This document shows, in pieces, positions 33,161 to 43,810 of a stretch of DNA of 64,000 bases. The position numbers and the translations under genes were made by a program. Source of the stretch: Struthio camelus (taxonomy: Eukaryota > Chordata > Aves > Struthioniformes > Struthionidae); NCBI RefSeq assembly GCF_040807025.1, contig NC_090956.1, positions 4,886,517-4,950,516 on the forward strand. The letters are read 5' to 3'. The notes under the pieces were generated by a model, which did not search any database, was not told where the DNA came from, and saw only the letters and a program-made list of their open reading frames with translations. Numbering within the stretch: position 1 is the stretch's first letter; every line of letters starts with the position of its first letter.

Positions 33161-35400
33161 GGCGGGCAAGCGGAGCGTGTGTCCTCGGAGGCGCTCAAGG
33201 GCCGGGGACGGAGGAGGGATGCGGAGCAGGGTCCCCGCTGGCGGGAGAGGGCAGGCTGCACGGGGCCCGCGTTCGGCTGCAAAAAGTGCGTTTCTCGACC
33301 CCTGCGCGTGCCCATAACCGTGGCGTCTGGCCTTGGCAGGGAAAAACATAAAACCCTGCTGAATGCCTCCTTTATTCCTTCAGTGGCAGGTAATTTAATC
33401 TCATCGGCCAGGGCAGGTTATGAATGTTTCTATGTTTAAGGGAAAAAAAAAAAGGAGGATTTTCTCTGAGCGCGGGTGATGCGGGAACGTTGCTTTTGGG
33501 GTGTCTGCAGCCCCCCGGGCGCTTTCCTGGGGCTGCTGCGGCTTAGCCGGCTCCGGCCCCATCCAAGGGGGATGCTCCGGGAAACGCTGAGTCGGGGTCC
33601 CGCCACGCCGCCCTCCGGGGGCTGGAGCCCGCGGGGCGGAAAAGGGGGTTTCTGTCCCGCGGCGGCACGGGGGGCTTCGCCGGCGCGTTGCTGTGCCGCT
33701 GCTAAGCGCGTTCAGGTCTGAGCGCTTCGAAAGGGCGTCAGGAGGGGCGAGAGCTGGAAACGAAGCGGGAGGGGGGCAAAATTGAAAACGCAAGCCGTCT
33801 GCAAGCTGCCCCCGCGGCCGCCGGCCCGCGCTGCGCCGCGCCGGCCCCTCCGTGCCATCCGCCTGCCTCCTCCGGCTGCGCGCAGAAACAGGAACCGGTG
33901 CAAAATGCCCGGCTTTCCCCGGATCCCTCGCCAACCGCTCTCCCCAGGGTTTGTTTGGGAAGAGCGAAAGGCTCGATCCGGCTCCGAGGAGGAGCCCCGT
34001 TTCGGGGCTGGGGTTCCCGGGGTACCTCTGGGCCGTGGCTGAACTCGTGGCCGGACGGATGTGCCCCCAGGGAGCGGGGACGTGGAGGTGGCCCGGCCGC
34101 GGCCGCCTTCGCCTGCCTGTTGCGGAGGGGAGCGTTGCGTCCAGGGATGCTTGGAAACGGGTTTGCTGGACCCGGCGGCCAAAAACGCCCTTCGCACGGC
34201 GCTGAAACAGGAGCCCGGAGCTGCCCGTGTCCGACGCCGTTTGCTGCGTCCCGAACCAGCGGGCGGGAGCCGGAGGGCTGTCGCTCGCGGCCGGCGTGGC
34301 CGGGGAGGGCAGCGGGTGCCCACCGTGCCTTTGGGAGACCCCGTCGCGGCGAGCATCTCCCTCCCGGCCGGCCGCCTGCCGCCTCCCCTGCGCCTCCCCG
34401 GACCCGGAGGGCCGACGAGCCCGCGAAACCGGCCCCTGCTCCCGCCGGATTCTCCGCGTCTGCCGCCGAGCGGCGGCGCGTTTCCCACGGCCCAAGGCGG
34501 CCGTTCCTCGCGCCCCGCCGCGGCCGGCTGCAGCTCCTTTTTCCCGACGTTTTCCAGCGCCGAGGTGGAAGGGGCGACACTTTCCTGCTCCCGGAGCCCG
34601 GCGTTGGACCAGCTGCTCCAAAATCACCCGGGGAGGCAGGAAGGAGCCCCGGGATGAGAAACCTGCCTCATCCAAGAGACTTTGGGTCCTGCTGAGGTTG
34701 GTACCAAGCTTTACTAGCTGCAGTTCAGCAAATCCCCCCAGACCGGCGTACGGGGTGCTTCGTCCCCCCGGAGTTCCCGCGCCGCCCTGCCCTGGCCGGC
34801 TGCACGCTGCGCCCCTCGCGTGCCGCCCGGCCCGGCCACCCGTTGGCACCCTGGAAAAGCCTTAGTCTGGAAAACCAGGAGCTTTTGCAGAGCAGGGGGA
34901 TCACAGCCGAGGAAGCGCCTTGGGAAAAATAATAACCGGCCGGGGGCGGAGGCTGCCGTGGGAGCCCAAGAGCGAGGAGCATCCCCGGGCGATGCCTCGA
35001 AACCACGGCCCGACCGTCCCGGGAGAGAGGGCGTCACGCGCGCCCAGGGCGGCAGCTCCCGCGCCGCGCTAGTCATAGCTTTGTAAGTCACAAGTAACCC
35101 CAAAACCCGGCAGGCGACAGCTCCTGCCAGCCGTCCCCCTGAGGCCTGGGCCTCTCGGTGCATGTAACGGGGGGGGGGCGGAACGCGGCCTGGCCGAGGC
35201 GCGGGGCGGCCGGCGCGGGCCGCTTGCAGGGTTTCCCTGCCCAGCTCTCGGGAGCAGCGAGCAGGCCCGCGGGGCTTTAACGCGCCATGCGTAAAACTCG
35301 CTCTGGATAAACAAGAGGCCGCGTGTCGGGCTGCGGGCGCCGCACCGGGCTCCGCCGCCCGGGCTCGGACCTCAGCGCTGAAATATTTTCAAGATAAACA
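33161..35400. promoter_or_regulatory. CpG-island-like block
   Basis: CpG-dense, with a short A-rich patch at about 33,420-33,460. A 482-codon minus-strand frame and several plus-strand frames of about 200-265 codons overlap each other, have Ala/Arg/Gly/Pro-rich low-complexity composition and no recognisable domain; I treat all as compositional. Confidence 0.35.
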
Positions 35401-35844
35401 GAGGAAAAGGAGTGCGGGAGGAGGCCGGAGGCGCCGGCAGTGGCGCGCTGCTGCTCTCGGAGGCGCTTCGGGGCAGGGGGCCGGGCGCCCCGCGCGCCGC
35501 CGCCGCCGGGTGCCTTTCTCCTGCCCGGGAACCTCGAGCGCTTCGGATTCGGAAAGCAACCCGAAGAGCGGCGGGCGATGAGGAGCTGCAAAACCCGGGG
35601 CTTTTGGGGCCGTGTAGGGGACAGGAGCAGCCCCAGGGCGAGAGCAGCCGCGATGGCGCGGGGGCTGAGCCCGCCGGCGTGGGGCCGCGGGGTGGTGGGA
35701 GCCTCCTGCCTTTCTGCCGGCGCCTGCGGCCCTTCGTCGCCTCGTCTGCTCCCCTGCACGGGGGAAGCGGCACGGGGCAGCGTGTGGGCACTGCCTCGCC
35801 AGCGGCATGGCCAGCGCTGGGGACCTGGACATGGGCCTGGCTGC
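35401..35844. other. GC-rich DNA upstream of the CCATCC minisatellite
   Basis: CpG-rich sequence. Open frames running into the adjacent minisatellite give apparent proteins over 430 codons; these are not supported as genes. Confidence 0.4.
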
Positions 35845-36525
35845 TCCATCCCTCCATCCCCTCCATCCCTCCATCCCCTCCATCCCCTCCATCCCCTCCA
35901 TCCCCTCCACTCCTCTATCCCCTCCATCCCTCTGTCCCTTCCATCCCCTTCATCTCCTCCATCTCCTCCATCCTGTCCATACCCTCCATCTTCAGTCCCC
36001 TCCAACCTGTCCCTTCATTTCCTCCATCCCATCTATCCCCTCCATCCCCTCCATCCCCTCCATCTCCTCCATCCCTTAGTCCCCTCCATCCCCTCCATCT
36101 CCTCCATCCCCTCCATCTCCTCCATCCTCTCCATTCCTCCATCTCTTCCATCCCTGTCCCCTCCATTCCCCTCATCTCTTCCACCCTGTCCTTCTCTCCA
36201 TCCCCTCCATCCTCTTCATCCCTTCCATCCTCTATCCCCTCCACCTTCACTCCCCTCCACTCCCTCCATCTCCTCCGTCCCATCCATCTACTCCACCTTG
36301 TCCATCCCTCCATCTCCTCCATCCTCTCCATCTCCTCCGTCTCCTCCACTGCTCTATCACATCCATCTCTCAGTCCCTTCCATTCCCTTAATCTCCTCCA
36401 TCCCCTCCATCTCTCCATCCTCTTCATCCCTTCATCCTCACTCCCCTCTACCCTCAGTCCTCTCCATCTCCTCCATCTCCTCCATCCCTCCATCCCCTCC
36501 ATCCCTCTCCCCCTCCAGCCCTTCC
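35845..36525. repeat. CCATCC-type minisatellite, about 9-bp unit, 680 bp
   Basis: About 70 imperfect copies of a 9-bp unit (CCATCCCCT, CCATCTCCT and variants), almost all C, T and A on this strand. The period is a multiple of three and the unit rarely makes a stop, so several frames stay open for the whole array: Ser-Ile-Pro/His-Pro-Leu repeats on +, Met-Glu-Gly/Trp-Arg repeats on -. Unit degeneracy shows it is not newly expanded. The G-rich minus strand may form quadruplex-like structures. Confidence 0.93.
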
Positions 36526-36739
36526 ACCTCTCCGGGGCACTGGGGGGACGCCGGCAGGCCAAGGGCCCCGGGTGCCGGTGGGCTCTCGCCACCCACACGC
36601 AGCATGCCCGCGTCCCGCAGCGGTGCCAGGGTGCAAACCGGGCGTGCAGGCGCCGCGCCGGGGCGAGGCCGCGCGGTGGAGCGGGGTGCGCGCCGGGCCG
36701 CCGCCATCGCCTCCCGCGTCCCTCCCTCCTCCCTGCCAC
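36526..36739. other. GC-rich spacer
   Basis: Short GC-rich spacer between the minisatellite and the following AT-rich island. Nothing recognisable. Confidence 0.4.
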
Positions 36740-37200
36740 CTCAGCAAATTTAATTAAAAGTCATTCAGATTCCTTTGAAAGAAAATGTCATCCGTCGACA
36801 CAATTACACTTTAACTAACCAAAGCTGTTACAGTTCCTATATATATTGGAATCAGGCTGTCGTTATTAGTTCTAAGTAAGTAATTTATTCCCATTATTGT
36901 GTTCAAATTACAGGATATTACCCCCTGGGGAAATAATCCTGTTATTTGAAATGTAAAAAAGAATTCACATGGACAACAATGGATTCCTAAGCGGACCTAA
37001 CAACATGTCCCGAATCCAGGGGCGGCCTTTGCCTCCGACAGGGAAACGTAAAGTTGCTTTTTAAAAGGCATTTTCTCCTCTTCTCCTCCTCCCATCCCGA
37101 CAGAGATAGCGAGGACTCTTCCTCTGCTTCAAAACCTGTTATTTATTGGGGAAATTGGAATAAATCTGCTGGAATTTGGCCCGCCGGGGTGGGGGTCGTA
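36740..37200. promoter_or_regulatory. AT-rich island, strong candidate conserved non-coding element
   Basis: An abrupt switch from GC-rich repeat to AT-rich unique sequence with dense motif-like words: TTAATTAAAAG at about 36,751, CTTTGAAAG near 36,773, CTATATATATTGG near 36,838, GTAATTTATT near 36,880, GAACAATGG-like SOX words near 36,975. It has the look of deeply conserved enhancers and no coding frame. Among the AT islands in this interval it is the sharpest-bounded. Confidence 0.5.
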
Positions 37201-38690
37201 TATCTTTCCCGCTTTATCTTGGCGCTGCAGCTGCAGAGAGGAAATCCCCCCTTTTTCCAGGGATTTTGGCGCCTCGCGGCCCGTCGGGCGAGCGGCGCGG
37301 GCGCGTTTCTGCGGGAGCCGGGAATCGGCCGCTTTCTCGGGCAAAGAGCTGCCGCGGCTCCTCTCGGGCAACGCGGCTCGCTTGACGGAGATCTCCTCGG
37401 GGAGCCAAACAACAGCCTGGCGCGGAGGCACCCAAACACAAGCAACTAATTTGGACCACTGGAGGGGAAAAAAAAAAAAAAAAGGAGGAGAAAAAAAAAA
37501 CCAGCCAAGAAAAGAAAAGAAAGAAAAAGAGGAGGAAGAGGGAGGGGAGGGAAGAAAATCAGATACACTTGTAACCTGATTGCAACAGCCAGCTATGTGT
37601 GCAAAATCACAATGCGGCTCTATAATTAAATCTCGCTTCCCCCCCCTCCTGCCGAGCTCTTTCCTCTAACAGGCACGGCACAAAACCAGTCGCTAGGACA
37701 TCAAAATCCAGCTCCGAGCAGAGGGGACGGTCTTGTCTCGGGCTGCTCGGCTCGTCTTCAAGGAAATCATAATTCGGCCCCAGCGCCGCGCCGGGGCGGG
37801 GAAAAGGCACCGGCCGGGGCGGGAAGGTGGGGAAGCCGCTGGGATTTCCTTGGCGCCCGGCGGGCTGGACCGGCCCGCTCCCGCCGGGGCCGCATCCTGC
37901 GTGCGCTTGGTGCCGCGGCCTCGACCCAACCTCCGGGACCTGTTTCCTCGTGGGTTGACTCCTGGTTTGCTTCCCAAGAGTGTTTTGGGGAGCCGGATTT
38001 TGCTGCCCCCGCTCCGGCCCGCGGGCTGGGGCACGGATTTGGGCGCAGGAGCGAGAGAGGCCACGCAGGCGCTGCAACGCACCCGGGGTGACGGGGAAAC
38101 GCCGCTTCTGCTCAAATAAAGCCGCAGACGTTTTGTTTTAATGGCAATGAACAGCTGTTAAAAAGGCGAAAGATCTATTATAATAATACCTAGCGCTGCC
38201 GGCGCCTTGCACGCGGGGGTTTGGAAATACGTTTGTGAGCGTTAATTTTAAGCCACGATAACGTGCCCTGGGGAGGCCGCTGGGTTTTCTGCCTTGGTTT
38301 TGGACGGGGAAGTCGAAGGCGGCCGACGGGCAGCGGAGGGAGCAGGAGCGGCGCTGGCGGAGGGGAGCCGAGCGCGCCCCGGCTCCCGAGCGGCCGCCGC
38401 CGCCGCCGCCGGGAAACGCTGGACTTCAGCCGCCCCGAAGAGCGCCCGACGCGGAGCGAGGCGCGCAGCCCCTCGCCGGGCACGGCGGCGCGGTCGCGGC
38501 CGGCCGTGCATCCTCCGGCTCGGCCTTTCCGGCGCGCCCTGGCCTCCTCCGGCGCGTGCGTTTTGAGGAAGACTAGCTTTACTTCGGTGCAAACCGCGCA
38601 GCGCTGCCGCAGGGTAACCTTGAGCAGGACCTCTGCGCCGGCGGGGCGCCCGGCCTCCCTTCGGAGCAAGTCTTCTTTCTCCGAGAGATA
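37201..38690. other. mixed GC-rich and purine-rich intergenic DNA
   Basis: 37,466-37,560 is an A/G-rich purine tract. 37,780-38,120 and 38,270-38,680 are CpG-dense, the latter with a (GCC)n run near 38,395-38,410. 38,120-38,260 is a small AT-rich patch with AATAAA at about 38,115. No coding gene recognised. Confidence 0.4.
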
Positions 38691-39420
38691 TTGCAAATCT
38701 GGATTTTCCAGTTCCTGGAGGGCTCTGCTTGTTTAAATTAGAAGCAGATAGGAGAGGTGAATTTTAAGAAGGACAGAGCAAAGGCACGCAACTCGGCAGT
38801 TCACTTCTAAACTTCTCTCCCTGGGTCTCCCGCTGAGTAAATGCTTTAGGAGCTTCAAACCGTGGCTTTTAATATCTCCTTAACATGCCCGGCGATTCCT
38901 TCCCCCTGTCAAAACGGCAAGAGCAGTTGTGAATATTTTCCATTTTAAAATGTTTTGTATGCATATGGAAGTACCTGCCGCTCTTGCGGGCCAGGACAGG
39001 GAGGAATGTTTCAAGCCAGGGTATCTATTTTACAGCAGATCTCAGAACGGCTCCCGCTACTCCCGCTCTGTCTTATACGCATCCAAGAGTGTATTTGTGA
39101 CTCAAGTGACAGTTCAAGGGAAAAAATATGCAATTCACTCTGCTGATGTAGAAAATCTCGCCCCGCAGAGCTCAGCATTCCCATTTGGCTGGCCGTATGA
39201 TTGTTTTAAAACTTACATATGCAAAGCTGTAACGCTGGGAAGTTATACAGCGACTGCAAGTTCGGAGAGCTTTCCCACACGCGTTTCGCCGCTAAACCAC
39301 ATCTTTTCTTCGGAAAGGTGTAACTGCCTTTCCCTCACGTTACACCCGATTTAGAAGCCAGTCCGTAGCCCAAAAATGCAAGCGGTAATTATAGCTTTGG
39401 GATTCGTGCTCCTCTCGTAG
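38691..39420. promoter_or_regulatory. AT-rich island, candidate conserved non-coding element
   Basis: About 700 bases of non-repetitive AT-rich sequence with words such as TTTAAATTAG near 38,732, TTTTAATATCTCC near 38,868, ATGCATATGG near 38,960 and ATTCCCATTTGG near 39,178. One open frame on + (38,929-39,354, 141 codons with ATG) crosses it, but has no known domain and overlaps another frame; I prefer a non-coding reading. Confidence 0.45.
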
Positions 39421-41140
39421 CTATCTAGGGGTTGTGCAGTTCATCTCTCCTTCCTGTGGTTTCTTTTTTCCCCCTCGATCTTGGATGAAAAAAAGCTTAT
39501 TATTGGATAAAAGGAAGAAAACAAAACAAAACAACGCTGATCTCCCAAGCATACGGTCTGGCTGTGACAAAAGCCCCTTAGCGCGGGCTTCTCGGTGGGT
39601 GCGAGCAGTCCAGCTCTTGTCGGGGAAGGTGATACTGGATTTGAGGCGGATCGCTACAGGGACGACGTCTGTAACAGGCTGGGGATGGGGGAGAGGAAAA
39701 TTAAAAAAAAAAAAAGAAAAAGGGCAGAGGTGGGTCTGGATGCCCAAGCCGGGGTTTAAACGCACAGCCCGCAGATCCGGAGTTAGGGCTCAGGAAAATA
39801 ACACAGCCCAAACCCTGTGTCCCAAAATGTGTTTATTAGAGGACGATGGCGTGGGCTGGCGCTGCCCGTGTCGGGTGCTCCGGGGGTGCCGCCGCGGTGC
39901 GGGGTGCAGGGGACGGCCCCGGCGCCGTGGGGGTGTCCAGCTCGGGCCGGGGGGAGCGAGCGCGCGCACAGGCGGCCGGGTGGCAAGGAAGGGCGTTTTT
40001 GTGTGTAAACGTCAGCCCTCCCCATGCTGGCTGATGGTGCAAGAAAAAAAAAAAAACCCAAACATCAACACTTTTATTTTTCCTTGAAAACCGTACTGCT
40101 GTTAGGAAGCATTTTTGTTTTGCAAACCTCAGAGCTGCCTGCCGGAAAGCCTTGGGGTGGAGGGGGTGCGTAACTCCTACCGACGCGCTCGGCCCTGCCG
40201 GCCCCCCAGTGCCACGGCGCCGGGGGGCTGCCACGGCCCCCGGCCCCGCTCCGGGTTCGGTGCAGGCTCCGGTGGTTGTTTCTCCGTCTCCCCTTCCCCG
40301 CGCGTCGCCTCCCCCCTCCCGTGCAAAGCCAGCAGCCAGGCTGAGCGCTGGGTTTATAATCAGCCAGGATTTATGGAGAAAAACGAAATCCCAAGCTGTT
40401 CTGGTCATTAATCAGGAATTCTTTGCCCTGTTCCCAAGCTGTTGTCCGGGGATCTCCTTACGGGGACCCCCCAGCCCGGAGCCCCCCGCCCCACGGGCAG
40501 CAGGTCCGGGTGCCAAGTTTTTCCTTGCAGACTGGGGTGAGCTGCCTGTCTTGGGAGAGACCCCGAGCTTTCGAATTAACCTCCCCCCTCCCCAATTTGT
40601 CTGCTCGTCATCAGAACGAATCAAAATAAATCCTGCCGGGCGACCCCCTCCGCCTTCAAATCCCTCTTCTCTAGCTCGCCCGCTCCGTCAGGGTTTTAGC
40701 TGGGGGGGCCCCCACGGCTGCACTCAGTTCTGCTTTAGAAACGAAGGCAACCAAATCAGGGCAAACCTCCCCAAACGCTGTGCGCTCCTCACTATTAGTA
40801 TTTTAATGTGATTTATGCCTGCTTTTCTAAATCAAGTCACTGACTGCACACTTTAAATATAGCTCGCCTGTTCCAAAACACCCTGAAAACGTGTAGTAAG
40901 CACGTTAAAAATGCATGGCGAAATGCATGCACAGCATCCTCCACTTCTGGAGCTGTGACTGCAGAGCCTTTTTATACACGGGGATGCGGAGATAACCGAG
41001 GGGGTGATGGGGGGGAAGGGGGGGCAGCCTCCCGGCAGACGGACCGGGATGTGATTACAGTATGGCCTGTTCCCAGTTCACACGCACACTCACACACTCA
41101 CACTTTGCACCCCTCGGAGCCCAGGCAAGGGGGAGAGGGC
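39421..41140. other. intergenic DNA with a second small AT island
   Basis: 39,700-39,725 and 40,043-40,060 are short A-rich runs. 40,340-40,440 and 40,780-40,985 are AT-rich patches (GGTTTATAATCAGCC, TCATTAATCAGG, TTTAAATATAGC words) resembling the other candidate regulatory islands. The remainder is GC-rich. No gene recognised. Confidence 0.4.
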
Positions 41141-41149
41141 TGCGGCACC

Positions 41150-41320
41150 GGGGGGGGGGGGGGGGGGGCTCGGGGAGAGTGTGCACCACGGTGCTGCAAG
41201 CAAGGGGTGTGTGTGCGTGCGTGCATGCGTGTGTGTGTGTGCGTGTGTGTGTGCGCGTGTGTGTGTGTGCGTGTGTGTGTGTGTGCGTGCGTGTGTGTGT
41301 GTGCGTGCGTGTGTGTGCGC
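41150..41320. repeat. G19 homopolymer and GT/GC microsatellite
   Basis: A 19-base G run at 41,150-41,168, then 41,206-41,320 of GTGTGTGCGTGC-type alternating purine-pyrimidine repeat. The G run could form quadruplex; the GT/GC tract favours Z-DNA. Cys/Val-rich and Thr/His-rich peptides read across it are artefacts. Confidence 0.95.
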
Positions 41321-41644
41321 ACCCCCCCAGCACAGCCCCAACTCCAGGACACCGTCCCCAGGCAGCAGGGCACAAGGTCTCCAGCAGCGTTTGCACTAGG
41401 CGTGTGGGGGGGGGCAGCCATGCCCGGCAGCCCCCCGAGGCCCGGGGTTGGGGGGGGGGGCACGCACCGTTTCTGCAGTCTCCTCCCCATCCCGCCCGCC
41501 CGCCCCGTCCTACCTGCGGCCCCCGGGCGCAGCGCGCTCCGCACGGCGCTGCGCAGCGCGGCCGGCGGCTCCCGCACCCCCAGGCGCGGGGCGGGGGGGA
41601 CGGGGGGGGGCAGGAGGGGCGAGCCCGGCAGAGACTTTCGTGTC

Positions 41645-41785
41645 CAAACAGAGGGAAAGAAAAGAGAGAGAGGGAAAAAAAAGAAAAACAAAACGAGGGG
41701 AAAAAAAGGAGAAAAAGTGGAGGGAAGAAAAAAAGGAGGGGGGGGAGGGAAGAGGGGGAGAAGGCAGGAGAGGGGCAGGCGGGAG
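41645..41785. repeat. homopurine-rich tract
   Basis: About 140 bases almost entirely A and G on the + strand, in irregular GGGAAA and GAGAGA patterns. Lys/Glu/Gly-rich peptides predicted here reflect this composition. Confidence 0.85.
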
Positions 41786-42162
41786 GTTTGGGGGGCCCTG
41801 CGCGGGCCGGCGGATGGGGCGGCACCGTGGGAACGGGCCGCCGCGCCCGGGCAGCGCCCCCCCCCAAAAAAAAACCCCAGGAGCCGGTGCCGTTGGAGAG
41901 GGCGGCGATGGCGAGGGACCGCCGGCTCCGCGGTGCGAGCCTGGCAGGGAAAACGTGAGCCCGACCCCCCCCGTCCGCGGTCCCCAGCGTCGCCGGGTGC
42001 TTCGCCCGGGGCCCCGGGGGGGGGGGGGGCGGCTGGGAAACAATAGCGGGACAATAACGCCCCGGGAGCGGGCTGTGCGCGGAGGGAAAGCGGTGCGCGG
42101 CCAGCAGCCGCGGCAGCCTGGCCGTGGGGAGAAAAAAAATATTTACAGAGAGAAAAAAAAGA

Positions 42163-42215
42163 AACATATATATATTTTATATATCTCTCTATATTAGATA
42201 TAGATATATATGGGA
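42163..42215. repeat. TA-rich microsatellite
   Basis: Imperfect TATATA runs separated by CTCTCT and GATATAGATA. Part of a recurring pattern of TA islands in very GC-rich DNA (also about 22,541, 31,361, 42,600 and 44,970). Confidence 0.9.
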
Positions 42216-42304
42216 AGGGGCTAGATGCCGAGGAGGGGGCAGCCCCGTGCTTTGCAGCAGCGCAGCCCTGCTACAAGATGGCTCCCAGCCGGGCTGCGCC
42301 TGCA

Positions 42305-42427
42305 GCGAGCAGGAGGAGGAGGAGGAGGAGGAAGGGCCGGAGCCGGTGCGCGCCGCCGCGGGGGCCCGCGGGGGGGGGGGGGGACGCGGGCCGGGGGGCT
42401 GCGGCGGCGCTGCCCCCCCCCCCCCCC
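42305..42427. repeat. GGA trinucleotide run with G14 and C15 runs
   Basis: (GGA)n at about 42,308-42,331, then a G run at 42,370-42,383 and a C run at 42,413-42,427. The G and C runs, 30 bases apart, could pair as an inverted structure or form quadruplex on either strand. Confidence 0.9.
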
Positions 42428-42529
42428 GCCCCGTTGGCCCGGCCGGGACGAGCGGGCAGGGTTTTATTAGCCAAGTCGGTGATGGGTGGCACGCGTAGCC
42501 CACCGTCGCAATTACAGCGGCGGGTGGGA

Positions 42530-42660
42530 GCCGGGTGTGAAAACATTAAACATTTATAAAATATGCTTTTTAAAGCCACATAAAAGCGATTAAGCCATTA
42601 ATATATATTTTTTTTCCAGCCCCTCTCCCTCTCCTTTGGTCTAATAAAGGAGACAGAAAG
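42530..42660. promoter_or_regulatory. short AT-rich island before the TNRC18 CpG island
   Basis: About 130 bases with repeated AACATTAAACATTTATAAAAT and ATTAAGCCATTAAT words between two CpG-rich blocks. Not coding. Possible upstream regulatory element of TNRC18. Confidence 0.3.
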
Positions 42661-43810
42661 GGAGGGAGAACCCCCCCCCCCCCAACGCGCCGCTGGAAGC
42701 AGTTGGCCGGGGCTCCAGCCGCGCTCGGCTCTGCCGCAGCGGCTTTGCCGCCCGCGCCGCGCATAAGCGCCCGCGTAGATCCCGCCGCAAACGCGCGTCG
42801 CAGGAGCCGTGCGTACGTTGCGCTGGAGCGCAGGAAAGCGCCCTGGGAAACGCGCGAGGTTCTCGAGGAAAGCGGCGCCGGCGCCGCCGACTGAAAAGCA
42901 GCGAAGGGGGTGCGCGGCGCTGCGCGCCCGCCCACGCGTGGGGGGGGCCCGCGGCACCTCGGGGTGTTTCCCCCGTGCCCGCCGGGGGCAGCCTGGAAAC
43001 CGCCCCGCGCGCCTGCGGGCGGCTTGAAACTCTCCTGCGGGCGGCGCTGGGGAGAATCGACTTTATTATTATTATTTTTTTAATTTAGACTGGGATTAAA
43101 TTAGATTTCCCCTCCCCCCCCCGCCTTTATAAAACATTTTTTTTTTTTTAATTTAGGAAAAAAAAAGGAAAGGGATGGGGCGGTGAGTTGGAAGGCTCTC
43201 GGGGAGGATTGGACGGGGGGGCCAGAGGAGGCGCTGCGGGGGCCGCTGCGGAGCCGGGCGGCCCCGGCGGTGCTCGGCGCTGCGCAGGCGGCCCCGGCGC
43301 CCGTCGGGGCTGCATTTTGGGCGGGGGGCTATTGGCGGAGCCGCGCTGGGAGGCGGCGGCAGCGGGTTGTTTTGGGGGCGGGTGGGGGTTGTTGGGGGGG
43401 GTGCCCCGCTGTTGGGGGGCGGCGGGGGCAGACCCCCGAGCGGCGGGGCGGGGGGCCCGGCCCTGAATGGCCGCTTTGTCCGCGGCCGGGCCGTGGGAGA
43501 GGAGCCGCCTGCGCTTTCCGCCCCCTCCTCCTCTCCGCCCCGACTTGGGAAGTGTTTTGCAAAAGACTGGAGAAGAAGGGGGGGGAGGATGGAATTTGGC
43601 AAAGGAGAGGAAAAGGATTAAAAAATAAAATAAAAAAACTGGGGGCGGGGGTCGCTGGTGGCGCTCTGCTGCCTCCCTCCCCGCCGCCTTTCCACGGGCA
43701 GCTTCCCAGAAAATGGGGAACTTGACAGCATTTTCACTAAAGAGAGCGAAATGAAAAGAAGTGAATCGCCGCTACAACCATCGTCTATTTTGATCCCTCG
43801 GCCCCGGCCG

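Noticed and set aside
33401-34849. 482-codon minus-strand frame
   Set aside because: Ala/Arg/Gly/Pro-rich low-complexity sequence in a CpG-rich block with equally open overlapping frames on the other strand; no recognised domain or intact gene context.
35412-36818. 468-codon plus-strand frame and overlapping 437-codon frame
   Set aside because: Both are kept open by the roughly 9-bp CCATCC minisatellite and GC-rich flanks; the translations are Ser-Ile-Pro or His-Pro-Leu repeats without a domain.
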